From Rhodococcus oxybenzonivorans (GTDB lineage: Bacteria; Actinomycetota; Actinomycetes; Mycobacteriales; Mycobacteriaceae): 64,000 bases of DNA. The number at the start of each line of letters is the position of its first letter. The first letter of the stretch is position 1. Under the pieces are notes generated by a model. The model ran no database searches and had not been told where the DNA came from. It saw only the letters and a program-made list of their open reading frames with translations. The DNA lies in the NCBI RefSeq assembly GCF_003130705.1, contig NZ_CP021354.1, forward strand, positions 3,286,001 through 3,350,000, written 5' to 3'. The translations under genes and the position numbers were made by a program. This document shows positions 1 to 8,640 of the stretch, one piece after another.

Positions 1-702
1 CGCCCGCACCACATCCCACGCGATGGTGGGTACCGAATACAGATGTGTCGCCGCGTCGCGCAGCGAGTGCGTGACCGGGCGCAGATCCACCGTCGCCCCG
101 CGAGTGAGGCCGTGCAGCGCGCCGTACAGGAAATGGGTGTGGTCGAGAACTCCGGGCACCGCCACACGATCCCCGCGACCGATGTCGAAGGTCGCGTCGG
201 AGCGGTCGAGGGTGGTGGCCCAGGATCGCTGGTTGCGCACGAACAGCTTCGGCTCACCGGTGGTGCCGGACGTGATGCCGACCAGCAGTTCGGTGTCGGG
301 ACGCGCCCGATCCGCGGCGCCGTCGGATTCGAGGCTCTCCGCCGTCTCGACGGTCCCGTCGAATCCCAGTCTCCGCAACCTGGCGTGCTGGTGCGACACG
401 GCCACCACGGCACCGGGTTTCGCGAGCTCGAGCACCCGCGTCAGCTGCGCGGGCAGGAGGTGTCGGTGCAGCAGCACGACGCTGACTCCCGCGTGCATCG
501 CCGCCGTCACCGCGACCAGCGACCCCACATCCGACGTCGGCAGCACGGCAACCCGGTTCATGCCGTCGAGCCCGGCGGCGGTGCGCGTGACCCGCGACCA
601 GAACCGGCCGTAGTCGACGGTCTCGCGTGCGGACACGACCGCTGTCGTCTCCGGGTTCTCGGCGGCCCGTCGAGCGACACGCTCGGCGAGCAGTTCAGTC
701 AT
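1..702 (-). CDS. AMP-binding acyl-CoA ligase, N-terminal part (cut by window edge)
   Basis: The visible 234 codons start MTELLAERVARRAAENPETT and carry an adenylation-domain core motif (GITSGTTGEPK, near residue 122) followed by HFLYGALHGLTRGA. The family activates a carboxylic acid as acyl-AMP and passes it to CoA. The C-terminal catalytic lysine region lies beyond base 1 and is not visible. The ATG overlaps the stop of the EcfT gene by 8 nt (ATGACTGA), so it is the last visible gene of the bioY-led operon. It is a relative of the ligase at 3095-4216. The substrate cannot be read from sequence; a fatty acid or biotin-related acid is inferred from context only. Confidence 0.85.
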   Translation of the reverse strand, partial: MTELLAERVARRAAENPETTAVVSARETVDYGRFWSRVTRTAAGLDGMNRVAVLPTSDVGSLVAVTAAMHAGVSVVLLHRHLLPAQLTRVLELAKPGAVVAVSHQHARLRRLGFDGTVETAESLESDGAADRARPDTELLVGITSGTTGEPKLFVRNQRSWATTLDRSDATFDIGRGDRVAVPGVLDHTHFLYGALHGLTRGATVDLRPVTHSLRDAATHLYSVPTIAWDVVRA

Positions 703-1297
703 CGTCGACTCCCCGTGCGACGAGGGCGTCGCCCATCGCATCCGCAGTCCGGAGTGCACGCACCAGAACCGGTGTGGCCAGCGCCGTCATCGACCATTGC
801 AACCCGCGTGCCTTCCGTGCCTGCGCCACGTCCTGCACGATCCCCGTCAGCAGCGGGATACACCGGATCGCCAACGCGAGCAGGAGCCCGATCCGGTCCG
901 GGTCGACCCCGAACCTCCGCAACGGCCCGAGTGCACGCGACACCGTGTCGAGCATGTCGGTGACCCGGGTGGTGAGCGTGACCAACGCGGCGAGCGCCAC
1001 CGAGATCAGCAGCACCCCGCACACGACGACCGCCCGCGCGGGCGACGTGATCAGCACCTGAAAGATGGCGATGATCCCCAACATCCACACCACCGGACGC
1101 AACTGCGCCACGGCGACCCGCCACGGAATGGAGGCGACCGCGAACAGCAAACCCACCACCAGGACGACGACGCCGACCTCGAGCGGGGTGCGCACGAACA
1201 CGGTGGCCGTGACGATCGACGCGATCAACAGCAGCAGTTTCAGCCCTGCGGGCATCCTGTGCAGGAGTGAGTCGCCCGGGCGGTACAGGCCGATCAT
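695..1297 (-). CDS. bioN: ECF transporter transmembrane protein EcfT / BioN-like
   Basis: This 200-residue membrane protein has several hydrophobic segments (about residues 18-60 and 70-110) and then a cytoplasmic coupling region with the two Ala-Arg-Gly type motifs usual in EcfT (QARKARG and ALVARG). EcfT couples the ATPase to the substrate-binding S component. Its start overlaps the EcfA stop in an ATGA. With BioY at the head of the same transcript it should form the BioYMN-type biotin importer in the cytoplasmic membrane. The family is clear; biotin specificity is inferred from the linked bioY and the BioQ-type operator. Confidence 0.88.
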   Translation of the reverse strand: MIGLYRPGDSLLHRMPAGLKLLLLIASIVTATVFVRTPLEVGVVVLVVGLLFAVASIPWRVAVAQLRPVVWMLGIIAIFQVLITSPARAVVVCGVLLISVALAALVTLTTRVTDMLDTVSRALGPLRRFGVDPDRIGLLLALAIRCIPLLTGIVQDVAQARKARGLQWSMTALATPVLVRALRTADAMGDALVARGVDDD

Positions 1298-1974
1298 TCG
1301 ACCAACTGCCGGTACGCGGGAACGGCGTCGTCCGGGCTGCCGTCGAACGCCACGAGACCGTCGTCGATGACGATGACCCGTTCGAAACTCTCCAGCAGCG
1401 CCAGTTGGTGGGTCACGACGATCACCTGCTGGTCCATCGAATCGAGTGCTTCGGAGACGACGCGCGCGTTCCGCAGATCCAGCAGCGTCGTCGGCTCGTC
1501 GGCGATGACCACCTCGGGCCTGCGGATGAGGACGGCGCCGATGGCGAGCAGCTGCTTCTGACCCCCGGACAGCAGGTGCGCGGGGTGGTCGGCGTGCTGG
1601 TCGAGCCGGAACCGCACCAGGATCTCCTCGACGCGGCCGGCGATCTCCTGTTTGCTCAGACCGGAGCGGCGCAGCGAGAACGCCAGATCCTCGGACACCG
1701 TGGGCATGACGATCTGAGTGTCGGGGTCGGTGAACACGAACCCGACCTTGCGGCGCACCTGCGCGCCCTTTTTGGCGGCGTCGACACCGTCGACCGTGAC
1801 GGTGCCGGAGGTGGGCTTCAGCAACCCGTTGATCATGCGCGCCAGCGTCGACTTGCCGGAACCGTTGGAACCGATGATGCCGACCCGGCGCTCGGAGAAT
1901 CGCAGGTCGACGCCGCGTAGCACCGGGCGGTCCCCGAAGGCGTGGGTCACCGAATCGAAGACGATCTCACTCAC
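1294..1974 (-). CDS. bioM: ECF transporter ATPase EcfA / BioM-like
   Basis: This 226-residue ABC ATPase has Walker A GSNGSGKST, the signature LSGGQKQLLAIG, Walker B VVIADEP and a late switch histidine (VVTHQ). It energises an ECF vitamin importer together with the EcfT encoded just downstream. The chosen start is GTG (VSEIVFDSVTHAFGD), which overlaps the thiolase stop in GTGA. A longer frame upstream exists but would run inside the thiolase gene. Only one ATPase is present, as in BioMNY systems, so it probably works as a homodimer. Confidence 0.9.
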   Translation of the reverse strand: MSEIVFDSVTHAFGDRPVLRGVDLRFSERRVGIIGSNGSGKSTLARMINGLLKPTSGTVTVDGVDAAKKGAQVRRKVGFVFTDPDTQIVMPTVSEDLAFSLRRSGLSKQEIAGRVEEILVRFRLDQHADHPAHLLSGGQKQLLAIGAVLIRRPEVVIADEPTTLLDLRNARVVSEALDSMDQQVIVVTHQLALLESFERVIVIDDGLVAFDGSPDDAVPAYRQLVE

Positions 1975-3098
1975 GACACACGCTCCACGAGCATCGCGAT
2001 GCCCTGTCCGCCGCCGATGGCGCAGGCCGCGAGCCCGAGCGCGGGTCCGCCCTCGCGCAGCATCTGACTGGCCAAGCGCACCAACAAGATCGCACCCGAC
2101 GCGCCCCACGGATGTCCCATGGCGATGGCGCCGCCCTGAGGGCAGATCACCGACTCGTCCAGGCCGAGCTCGTCCGACACCGCCAGCACCACCGACGCGA
2201 AGGCCTCGGTGATCTCGACGACGCCCAGATCCGCCACGTCGTATCCGGTTCTCTTCAGGAGTTTGCGGATCGCGGGAACCGGTCCGAGTCCGGGCAGCGC
2301 CGGGTCCGATCCCGCGACGGCGGATCCGAGGATTCGCAGGGCAGGCAATCCGGCGGCCAGAGACTCGGTCGTCACCGCCAGCACGGCGGCGCCGTCCGAG
2401 ATGCCGCAGGAGTTTCCCGCCGTGGCCGTCCCGTCGGCACCGAAACTGGGGCGCAGCCGCGCGAGCCTGGCCTCGGTCATGCCTGCGCGAATGCGCTGGT
2501 CCCGCACGATGTCACCGATCGGCACGATTTCCGACGAGAAGTCGGCGGCGGCCGCGAGCGTGTGCGACCGCGCCGCGTACGCGTCCTGCCGTTCACGGCT
2601 GATGCCGCGAATCCGCGCGAGATCGTCGGCAGCGACGCCCATGTCGGGGTCGGGAAAGCCTTGCGGCGCAAAGGGAGCACGGGTGTAGCGCACCGGATCG
2701 GCGCCCGACACCGGCGGCCAGAACCGCCACGGCGCCGTGCTCGCCGATTCGACGCCTCCCGCCAGGACCAGCTCGTCGGCGCCGCTGCGCACACGGAGCG
2801 CGGCCTGCATCACCGCGTCGAGGCCGGAACCGCACTGCCGGTCGACGGTGACACCGGGAACTTCCACACCCATCCCCGCCTGCAGCGCCGCGACCCGCGC
2901 AGGATCACCGCCCGGCCCGAGGCAGTTGCCGAGGACGACATCGTCGACCTCGGCATCGATGCCCGACTCCCGTAGCGACGTCAGAACCTCGCGCAGCACG
3001 GGGGCGGCCAGATCAGTGGTGGTCAGATCGGCGAACCCGTGCCCGGCATTGCCGATCGGCGTCCGACGCGGCGCCACCAGAACAGGGTCAGAGCTCAT
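1971..3098 (-). CDS. thiolase family protein (acetyl-CoA acetyltransferase type)
   Basis: This 375-residue thiolase starts MSSDPVLVAPRRTPIG. It carries the nucleophilic cysteine motif VDRQCGSGLDAV, the GHPWGASGAI histidine motif and the C-terminal CAIGGGQG cysteine, so all catalytic residues are present. Thiolases cleave or form beta-ketoacyl-CoA. At 375 residues it is slightly short for the family (about 390-400). Its ATG overlaps the upstream ligase stop (ATGA), and its stop overlaps the EcfA GTG. Its place in a biotin-uptake operon is unusual; a role in acyl-CoA metabolism tied to biotin supply is inference. Confidence 0.9.
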   Translation of the reverse strand: MSSDPVLVAPRRTPIGNAGHGFADLTTTDLAAPVLREVLTSLRESGIDAEVDDVVLGNCLGPGGDPARVAALQAGMGVEVPGVTVDRQCGSGLDAVMQAALRVRSGADELVLAGGVESASTAPWRFWPPVSGADPVRYTRAPFAPQGFPDPDMGVAADDLARIRGISRERQDAYAARSHTLAAAADFSSEIVPIGDIVRDQRIRAGMTEARLARLRPSFGADGTATAGNSCGISDGAAVLAVTTESLAAGLPALRILGSAVAGSDPALPGLGPVPAIRKLLKRTGYDVADLGVVEITEAFASVVLAVSDELGLDESVICPQGGAIAMGHPWGASGAILLVRLASQMLREGGPALGLAACAIGGGQGIAMLVERVS

Positions 3099-4216
3099 GC
3101 CAGCCAGTCTCTCACTCGACCTCGGGCGACCTTGCCGCTGGCGGTCCGCGGCATCGACTCGATCGGCACCCAACGGCGGGGCAGCGCTTCCTTCGTCAGC
3201 GTGCGGCGCGCGCGGGAACGGATCTCCCCGATCTCCGCGGTGCCGTCGAGTTCCACCACGGCGGTGACGGTCTCGCCGAGCACCGAATGCGGCGATCCGA
3301 CGACGGCGGCCGCGGCGACACCGTCGAGCGTCTCGAGGATGCGCTCGACATCCTCGGCGACCACCGTGGTGCCGCCGACGTTGATCGCGGATTCGCCCCG
3401 GCCGCGCACCGTCAGCTCACCGTTGTCGCCGAGTTCGGCCAGGTCACCGACGCCGAACCACTCCGGGAGTCCGATCACGCTATACGGCGACCGGACATAC
3501 AGCAGACCGTCGCGAATGTCGGCGTCGACGCCGTCCAGCAGCCGGAGCGGTTCAGGCACCCGACGCGCCGCAACAAGGGACAGTTCCGCGGCGCCGTAGT
3601 ACTCGACGATGTCGATGCCGTCCGCCACCGCGCGGGCGCCGTCGTCCAGGGCGGTGCCGGCGACGATCGCCGTGCGGAGTTTCGGCGCCTTCCGGACCAC
3701 GTCCCGCAGGACGGCGGGGACGGCGTGCACCACCGTCGCCCGGGACGGGTCGTCGGTGACGCACGCACCTCGCCAGAGTGCGTGCACTGCGCCGAACAGG
3801 TGCATCGTGGCGTGCAACGGGCCGGTGATCAGCACATGGTCGGTCGCGTCGATGCCGGTGATCGCGGTGAATGCCGGGAAGCTGTCGACCCAGGATGCCG
3901 CGGTGCGCGCGAGCGGACGCGGCCTGCCGGTGGAGCCGGACGTCGCGACCAGCAGAAAAGCGGACGGTGGAATCACCGAGCGGTCCGGACGCGCCGTGGG
4001 GTCCTCGACGATGACTGCCGTCCCCTGCCGCACCGCGGCGCACACGCAGATCAGCGCATCCGGGACCGGGAGCGTCGACGCGTCATAGGCAGGCGTACCC
4101 GGGCCGTGCTCGAGGATCCATCGGTCGATGGCCCGGTCGAGTTCGGCGTAGGTATAGGTGCGGTCTTCGAAGTCGAGAGCTGGCTGATCGCCGGAGCCGC
4201 CGAGCTCGAAACTCAC
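3095..4216 (-). CDS. short AMP-binding acyl-CoA ligase
   Basis: This 373-residue adenylate-forming enzyme has a P-loop-like motif TSGSTGRPRP, a YYGAAEL motif, GVGDLAEL and RGRGESAINVGG hinge motifs, and the C-terminal RTASGKVARG with the catalytic lysine. It is much shorter than typical long-chain acyl-CoA synthetases (over 500 residues) and resembles MenE-sized ligases. Its ATG overlaps the bioY stop by 4 nt, so it should be translated with BioY. The substrate is unknown. A pimelate-like or fatty acid is possible given the thiolase next to it. Confidence 0.88.
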   Translation of the reverse strand: MSFELGGSGDQPALDFEDRTYTYAELDRAIDRWILEHGPGTPAYDASTLPVPDALICVCAAVRQGTAVIVEDPTARPDRSVIPPSAFLLVATSGSTGRPRPLARTAASWVDSFPAFTAITGIDATDHVLITGPLHATMHLFGAVHALWRGACVTDDPSRATVVHAVPAVLRDVVRKAPKLRTAIVAGTALDDGARAVADGIDIVEYYGAAELSLVAARRVPEPLRLLDGVDADIRDGLLYVRSPYSVIGLPEWFGVGDLAELGDNGELTVRGRGESAINVGGTTVVAEDVERILETLDGVAAAAVVGSPHSVLGETVTAVVELDGTAEIGEIRSRARRTLTKEALPRRWVPIESMPRTASGKVARGRVRDWLA

Positions 4217-4797
4217 GTACGGATGAGGCCGGGGTACGCGCGATGCACGCTCTTGGCGACCACGGTCGCGACGACGACCTTGAGCAGGTCACCGGGGATG
4301 AACGCGAAGTTGGTGGTGATCGCGGCACCAACACCCAGATCGGTGCGGAGCAGGAGTCCGATGGTGCCGAAGACGTAGATGACGACGATCCCACCGAGGG
4401 CGTTGACCAGAAGGCCGAGCGCGATCGGATACTTCGGGAGGATCCGGGCGGTGAGCAGGCCGATGACCAGCGTCGCGGGAATCCAGCCGACGAGGTATCC
4501 GGCGCTGGGGCCCGCGAGTGCGGTCAGTCCGGTGCGCCCACCGGACAGCAGGGGCAGACCGATCAGGGTCAGTGCGATGAAGACCGCGACGGCGGCTGTG
4601 CCCTTGCGCGCGCCGAGCACCGCGCCTGCGAGGATGACACCGAGTGTCTGCAGTGTGATCGGCACTCCGCTGAAGCCGACCGTGATGGCGCCGGGGAGTC
4701 CCAGCGCCGCGATCAGCGCGGCGAACACCGCGATCTGCGCCATGTCGCGCGCTGAAATACCGAGCCTCGACACCCGAGCACTCCCGACATCCGTCAT
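4213..4797 (-). CDS. bioY: biotin transporter S component BioY
   Basis: This 194-residue membrane protein matches the BioY family: an N-terminal DMAQIAVFAALIAALG helix, the substrate-site segment GVPITLQTLGVILAGAVLGARKG, the ALAGPSAGYLVGW motif, and a C-terminal FIPGDLLKVVVATVVA segment. BioY binds biotin at the outer face of the membrane and associates with EcfT/EcfA. The start at 4797 is favoured over a longer frame because GGAGG precedes it and a BioQ-type palindrome lies 20 nt upstream. It is the first gene of the six-gene chain. Confidence 0.93.
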   Translation of the reverse strand: MTDVGSARVSRLGISARDMAQIAVFAALIAALGLPGAITVGFSGVPITLQTLGVILAGAVLGARKGTAAVAVFIALTLIGLPLLSGGRTGLTALAGPSAGYLVGWIPATLVIGLLTARILPKYPIALGLLVNALGGIVVIYVFGTIGLLLRTDLGVGAAITTNFAFIPGDLLKVVVATVVAKSVHRAYPGLIRT

Positions 4798-4816
4798 GAC
4801 GACTCCTCCAGCTGAA

Positions 4817-4833
4817 CTTGAACGACGTTCAAG
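4817..4833. promoter_or_regulatory. BioQ-type operator upstream of bioY
   Basis: CTTGAACGACGTTCAAG is a perfect 7-3-7 palindrome. Its core TGAAC-N3-GTTCA matches the site known for the TetR-family biotin regulator BioQ of corynebacteria and mycobacteria. It lies 20 nt upstream of the bioY ATG, where a bound repressor would block transcription. No bioQ gene is in this window. Confidence 0.8.
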
Positions 4834-4998
4834 GTAGCAGGTCGACGCGGGCAACGGTGCGGCCGGCTCCCCGACCCGATGCGGCACACGCCCGGCGCAT
4901 GCGTCGTCCACTGACGGAACCCCTTGACCGGTGACGTCGCCGTCTACGTGTGCCCGCCTTCCCAGAGGACCGTCATCACAGACATGCGGCGCTGCCGC

Positions 4999-5361
4999 CT
5001 ACCGCTTGGCGTAATCGGCGACGCCGGTCCAGTCGATGAACACGCAGGGCTCATCGCCGAGAATCCACGCGTCGTGACCTGGCGGGCAGACCATGAGATC
5101 ACCGGGGCCGAACTCCATGTCCTCGCCGTCGTCCATGACGATCTTCATGCGACCCGAGATGACATAACCCATGTGAGCCGCTTGACAGCTGTCTGTCTTT
5201 GCTATCGGTTTGACGTGCTTGGACCACTGCCAGCCGGGCTGGAAGGTGGCCCTACCCACAGCGCCGGAAGGGACGTTGACGAGTTCGAGTTTGCCCTTGT
5301 CATCCTCGAAGGGGCGGGTTTCCTCGGGTGAATCGAGACTCTTACGGATGAGACCGGACAT
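4999..5361 (-). CDS. cupin-domain protein
   Basis: This 120-residue single-domain cupin has the first motif around KHVKPIAKTDSCQAAHMGYVISG and the second around GPGDLMVCPPGHDAW. The fold is a small beta-barrel that often binds a metal through His/Glu residues. The start at 5361 (MSGLIRK) sits 6 nt after GGAGG; a second ATG 3 nt upstream would leave too little spacing. It stands alone between the bioY operon and the Hsp70-like gene. Substrate and role are unknown. Confidence 0.8.
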   Translation of the reverse strand: MSGLIRKSLDSPEETRPFEDDKGKLELVNVPSGAVGRATFQPGWQWSKHVKPIAKTDSCQAAHMGYVISGRMKIVMDDGEDMEFGPGDLMVCPPGHDAWILGDEPCVFIDWTGVADYAKR

Positions 5362-5546
5362 CATTGTCCTCCCACGTCGTTGTGGCGGCACCCGCGATGC
5401 GGCGGACCTTCGCCCTGGCAAACGCAGGGAACCATAGGTAAAGCGGATTCCTGGCACTTTCAATTCTGAGTGGCGATCCGGGTTCACCGCAATATCGAGC
5501 GACCGCATCCGCCCGGATCAGCCCTCTCGCCTACGCCGAGCGGGTG

Positions 5547-6932
5547 TCAGGGGGTCGACGGTACCGAAGTCTCGGCATCCGGTTCGCTCTCGTCGGTGGG
5601 AGTGGGTTCCGGTGTTTCCGGTGCTGCGGTCGGATCGGGTTCGGGCTGTTGCGTGGTCGGATCGGGGGTGACCGGCGGCTCTGGATGCGGCGCCGACTTC
5701 GGGCCGAACGATGATTCAGGCGCTGGCGATCTCGACGGTGCCGCCGCCGTGGTGCTGGTCGTGCTGTCGGAGTCAGGGTGGTGGGTATCTGCAGAGGCAG
5801 GAAGGGCGGCGGGCACTACCGCGACCGGTGCGCGGACGATGATCGGGACGACCGCCGCGAATGCATCCTCCGGCAGCACGGATTCCTCCACTGCGGCAGG
5901 AGGGGTTGGTGCGTCGCGCGTCATGCGCCGGGGCGGCACGTGCGGTCGTGCGCTCTGCTCGACCAACCGTACGCCGAGACCGGGTGCACCACTGGTCGCG
6001 GAGGTGATGACCGGATCCGGTTCCGATCCCCGGGTCAACAACGGCATAGCGAGCACGACGGCAGCTGCGACCGAGGCGATCGCTACCCGCCGGGGCCACG
6101 GGTTCCGGGGGCTCGTCGCTGCGGGAACATCGTCCATGGACGACGCCGCTGCCAGAGCGGCCGCCCCCCGAGCGGCCATGCTGCCAGGCTCCGGGCAGGA
6201 GAGGATCGGCCTACCCAACTGCGAAAGTGACTGCATCACTGTGGAATCGGCGGCTGACTCGCCGGACACGACGATGACGTCGAGGTCGTCGCAGGTCACT
6301 TCGGCTATGGATAGACAGTCGGCGACGAGTTCCAGGGTCGGAATGCGGTCATTGGTGACGGGTGATGTCGCGCAACGCTCGTCGAAGCGCAGCGGACGCC
6401 CGACGATAGGGTCGGACCTCCACGCCGTGCCGATCGCCACGACGGTGAGGTCCAGGCTGCCGGCGTCGACGTTGCAGACAAGGGCGAGACCGTCACCGAG
6501 TGGGCCGCGTTCGAACTCGAGGCACGCAACGGCGGCGACGGGTTCGGCGACCAGTCCCACTCGGCCCAGCCCGGCACGGTCCAACGCTGTTCGAAGCGTG
6601 TTCCCGGCGCCTCGGGGGTGCGCCGCCGCGGTGGTGAGCACAATGGGGACGTCCTCCGGCGGATTCGCCTCAGCCACGAGGCAGTAGGCGGCGGCGGCAA
6701 TCAAATCCTCCCCCGTGTAGCGGTAGCCGTCTCCCGCAACGCGCACCTCACCGGGGCGGTGCGCGAGATCCGCTACCACCCCCTCGCCGCCAGGATCGTC
6801 ACCCAGTCGCACCGTCGACTGGGTACCGAACGTCAAGGTGGAGCGACGCGACACCGTCGACGTGCCGTCCTCGCTCATGCTCACTGCGATGGCCCGTGCA
6901 GTCCCGATGCTCAGTCCGAGGCCTCGTGTCAT
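5547..6932 (-). CDS. Hsp70-like ATPase-domain protein with membrane anchor and Pro-rich tail
   Basis: About the first 270 residues resemble the Hsp70/actin nucleotide-binding fold: a GLSIGTARAIAV start, VGLVAEPVAAVACL, a phosphate-2-like NVDAGSLDLTVV, and a DVIVVSGESA region. One hydrophobic segment follows (VAIASVAAAVVLAMPLL, about 288-305), then about 150 residues rich in Pro, Ser, Thr, Glu and Asp. No Hsp70 substrate-binding domain is seen. The nucleotide domain should be cytoplasmic and the tail outside. An alternative ATG at 6944 directly abuts the stop of the small upstream gene. The function is not known. Confidence 0.75.
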   Translation of the reverse strand: MTRGLGLSIGTARAIAVSMSEDGTSTVSRRSTLTFGTQSTVRLGDDPGGEGVVADLAHRPGEVRVAGDGYRYTGEDLIAAAAYCLVAEANPPEDVPIVLTTAAAHPRGAGNTLRTALDRAGLGRVGLVAEPVAAVACLEFERGPLGDGLALVCNVDAGSLDLTVVAIGTAWRSDPIVGRPLRFDERCATSPVTNDRIPTLELVADCLSIAEVTCDDLDVIVVSGESAADSTVMQSLSQLGRPILSCPEPGSMAARGAAALAAASSMDDVPAATSPRNPWPRRVAIASVAAAVVLAMPLLTRGSEPDPVITSATSGAPGLGVRLVEQSARPHVPPRRMTRDAPTPPAAVEESVLPEDAFAAVVPIIVRAPVAVVPAALPASADTHHPDSDSTTSTTAAAPSRSPAPESSFGPKSAPHPEPPVTPDPTTQQPEPDPTAAPETPEPTPTDESEPDAETSVPSTP

Positions 6933-6944
6933 GGTCCCGCCCAT

Positions 6945-7163
6945 TCAGTCCGCAGGGCGCAGGCGGCCGAAGATACCGTCGTGCTCGTCCTGCGGTCCGG
7001 TTTGCCAGAGGTCGCAAGCAGCATCGCTGCGAGGTAACGACTTTGGTGTCCGGAATGCGTCGCCACGTCCGCTGAGCGCGCCGGAGTGCAGGCGGTCGCC
7101 GAGGCTGGCGCCGCGCCGGGTGGTGCGGCGCAGGCCGTTTCTGCAGAAGGAGGACGTGGTCAT
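6945..7163 (-). CDS. small hypothetical protein, coupled to the Hsp70-like gene
   Basis: This 72-codon frame starts MTTSSFCRNGLRRTTRRGAS after GGAAGG and ends in a TGA that directly abuts an ATG of the Hsp70-like gene, suggesting translational coupling. The protein is basic at the N-terminus with no recognisable domain. It fills an otherwise empty gap on the same strand. It may be a spurious frame. Confidence 0.35.
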   Translation of the reverse strand: MTTSSFCRNGLRRTTRRGASLGDRLHSGALSGRGDAFRTPKSLPRSDAACDLWQTGPQDEHDGIFGRLRPAD

Positions 7164-7224
7164 CGAGTGGTGCCTTCCTTCACATGGGACTGAGCAGTAG
7201 AAGAACTGAGTGGTAGCTGGGGAA

Positions 7225-7932
7225 TCAGTGCTGGGCATTCCAGAAACCGATCCAGACGGCGCCCCACCAGCAGACCTGCGAAATCGTCGCGGTTGCCGCG
7301 CCCCACACGGTCAGCTGCAGAGGTAGGTGCGGGGCGGTGCTGTGCGCAATGCGGCGACTCAGAATCAGCGCCTGCAGGCCGTTGACGGTCAGCACCAACA
7401 CCAGGACCACTTTTGTCTGGGTGAGCGCAGAGTTCAGGTTCGGTTCGAGGAACGCTCCGCTGCCGATGAGACCGGCGAGACCGACCCAGATCGGCAGGTG
7501 CAGTCGTTCCGCGCCCCGGATGGCTTCGGCGAGTGTGGACCGGCCTGAAATCCACACCAGCACCAGATAGTCGGCGATCAGGACCCCGCCGAACCCGAGC
7601 ACGAGCGATGCGAGGTGCACGAACAACGCCGCAGTGTGCAGGACGGGGTCGACCTCGATATGCGTCGAGACCCACACCGCCGCGGCCACCACCGCCGACG
7701 CGACTACCGCGGCTGCGCCCACGATCGCCCACGAATCGTGCAGTACGAGCGGTTTCTCCGGCTCGCCCGGCGGAATCGGCAGCAGGCGCTTGCGTGCGCG
7801 CGGGGGCACTCCGTGCATCGGTCCCCACGAGACCGTGTCGGTGCGGAGCCGTCGGGGGGCGATCGGGGTGACCGGTGAGATCACGGTGGGTGACCCGGAT
7901 TCGTCGGCCGGGTCGGAAGAGGTGGGGTACAT
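7225..7932 (-). CDS. four-helix membrane protein of unknown function
   Basis: The protein is about 235 residues if it starts at MYPTSSDPADES; an upstream ATG at 7977 and a downstream one are also possible and no strong ribosome binding site decides. A polar N-terminal 70 residues precede four hydrophobic segments: WAIVGAAAVVASAVVAAAVWV, TAALFVHLASLVLGFGGVLIADYLVLVW, IWVGLAGLIGSGAFL to VVLVLVLTVNGLQALIL, and LTVWGAATATISQVCWWGAVWI. Histidines near the helix ends could bind a metal or haem, but that is speculation. It shares orientation with the Hsp70-like gene downstream. Confidence 0.65.
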   Translation of the reverse strand: MYPTSSDPADESGSPTVISPVTPIAPRRLRTDTVSWGPMHGVPPRARKRLLPIPPGEPEKPLVLHDSWAIVGAAAVVASAVVAAAVWVSTHIEVDPVLHTAALFVHLASLVLGFGGVLIADYLVLVWISGRSTLAEAIRGAERLHLPIWVGLAGLIGSGAFLEPNLNSALTQTKVVLVLVLTVNGLQALILSRRIAHSTAPHLPLQLTVWGAATATISQVCWWGAVWIGFWNAQH

Positions 7933-8361
7933 CGGGATCCGGTTCTGGTGAGAAGTGACGCAACAACGCCCGCACATCGCTGGGTGCGGTTGTTGGCGCT
8001 CGCTGCCCCGGACGCCAATCCGTGATGGGAAGGTCTGTCAGGAGATTCCTGTCAGACCTCGCAAAGCTCGGGCGTTGCAGTGGCAAAGACGATCAGACTG
8101 CGGTCGAAAGGGCCCGGTCGCAGGTGTAGTAGCGCCGCCTTCGGAGAAACGGTATTCCGATGTGGCCACGCGACTCCTTCCAACCGGTTCGCAGGTGTAG
8201 CTAAGGCTGCCCTTGTTTGTGGGAGGTAAGTAGAAATCTTCGGCTCGCCGAAGTCAATCAGTTGTGGCACCAGTCACACCAGTCATGATGTGCAGTGCGA
8301 CGTGCCGAATAGCGTCAATCCGTCGGATTCCGACGGCTGTCGGCGTGATGCGCCAGAAGTT
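7933..8361. other. intergenic stretch without a supported gene
   Basis: Frames here lack coherent domains or start signals. A short interrupted palindrome (CTTCGGC-TC-GCCGAAG, 8238-8253) lies near the middle-right and could be a protein site or weak hairpin. The stretch is less GC-rich near 8200-8260. Confidence 0.4.
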
Positions 8362-8640
8362 TCATCCCACGATCAGCAGCATCCCGACGGCCGCGACCAC
8401 GAGGACAGAGCCAGTGATGCAGACCGCAAATGCCCGTACCGCGACTCGGTGCCAGTCCCGAACACGGTCGACCGCCTCGATGGTCAGCAGCGGGGGCTTC
8501 GAGCGTGAGGTCGCAGCCTCGACCCCGTCCGGCCCGTGCCTGCGTCGAGAGATCGCATCCGCGGTGACCGCGGCAGCAAGAGACACAGCGACCACGAACA
8601 GCGTGGCCTCGAGGACCGCAATCACCCAAAACATGTTCAT
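8362..8640 (-). CDS. small two-helix membrane protein
   Basis: A 92-residue protein beginning MNMFWVIAVLEATLFVVAVSLAAAV. It has one hydrophobic helix at about 3-24, a polar loop of about 45 residues (SRRRHGPDGVEAATSRSK...) and a second helix at about 70-92 (VRAFAVCITGSVLVVAAVGMLL). A GAGGAAGG box lies about 11 nt upstream of the chosen ATG at 8640; a second ATG at 8634 is possible. No known family was recognised. It stands alone. Confidence 0.55.
   Translation of the reverse strand: MNMFWVIAVLEATLFVVAVSLAAAVTADAISRRRHGPDGVEAATSRSKPPLLTIEAVDRVRDWHRVAVRAFAVCITGSVLVVAAVGMLLIVG

Noticed and set aside
8052..8270. 72-codon minus-strand frame (MPQLIDFGEPK...)
   Set aside because: No ribosome binding site, domain or hydrophobic pattern; left as intergenic.
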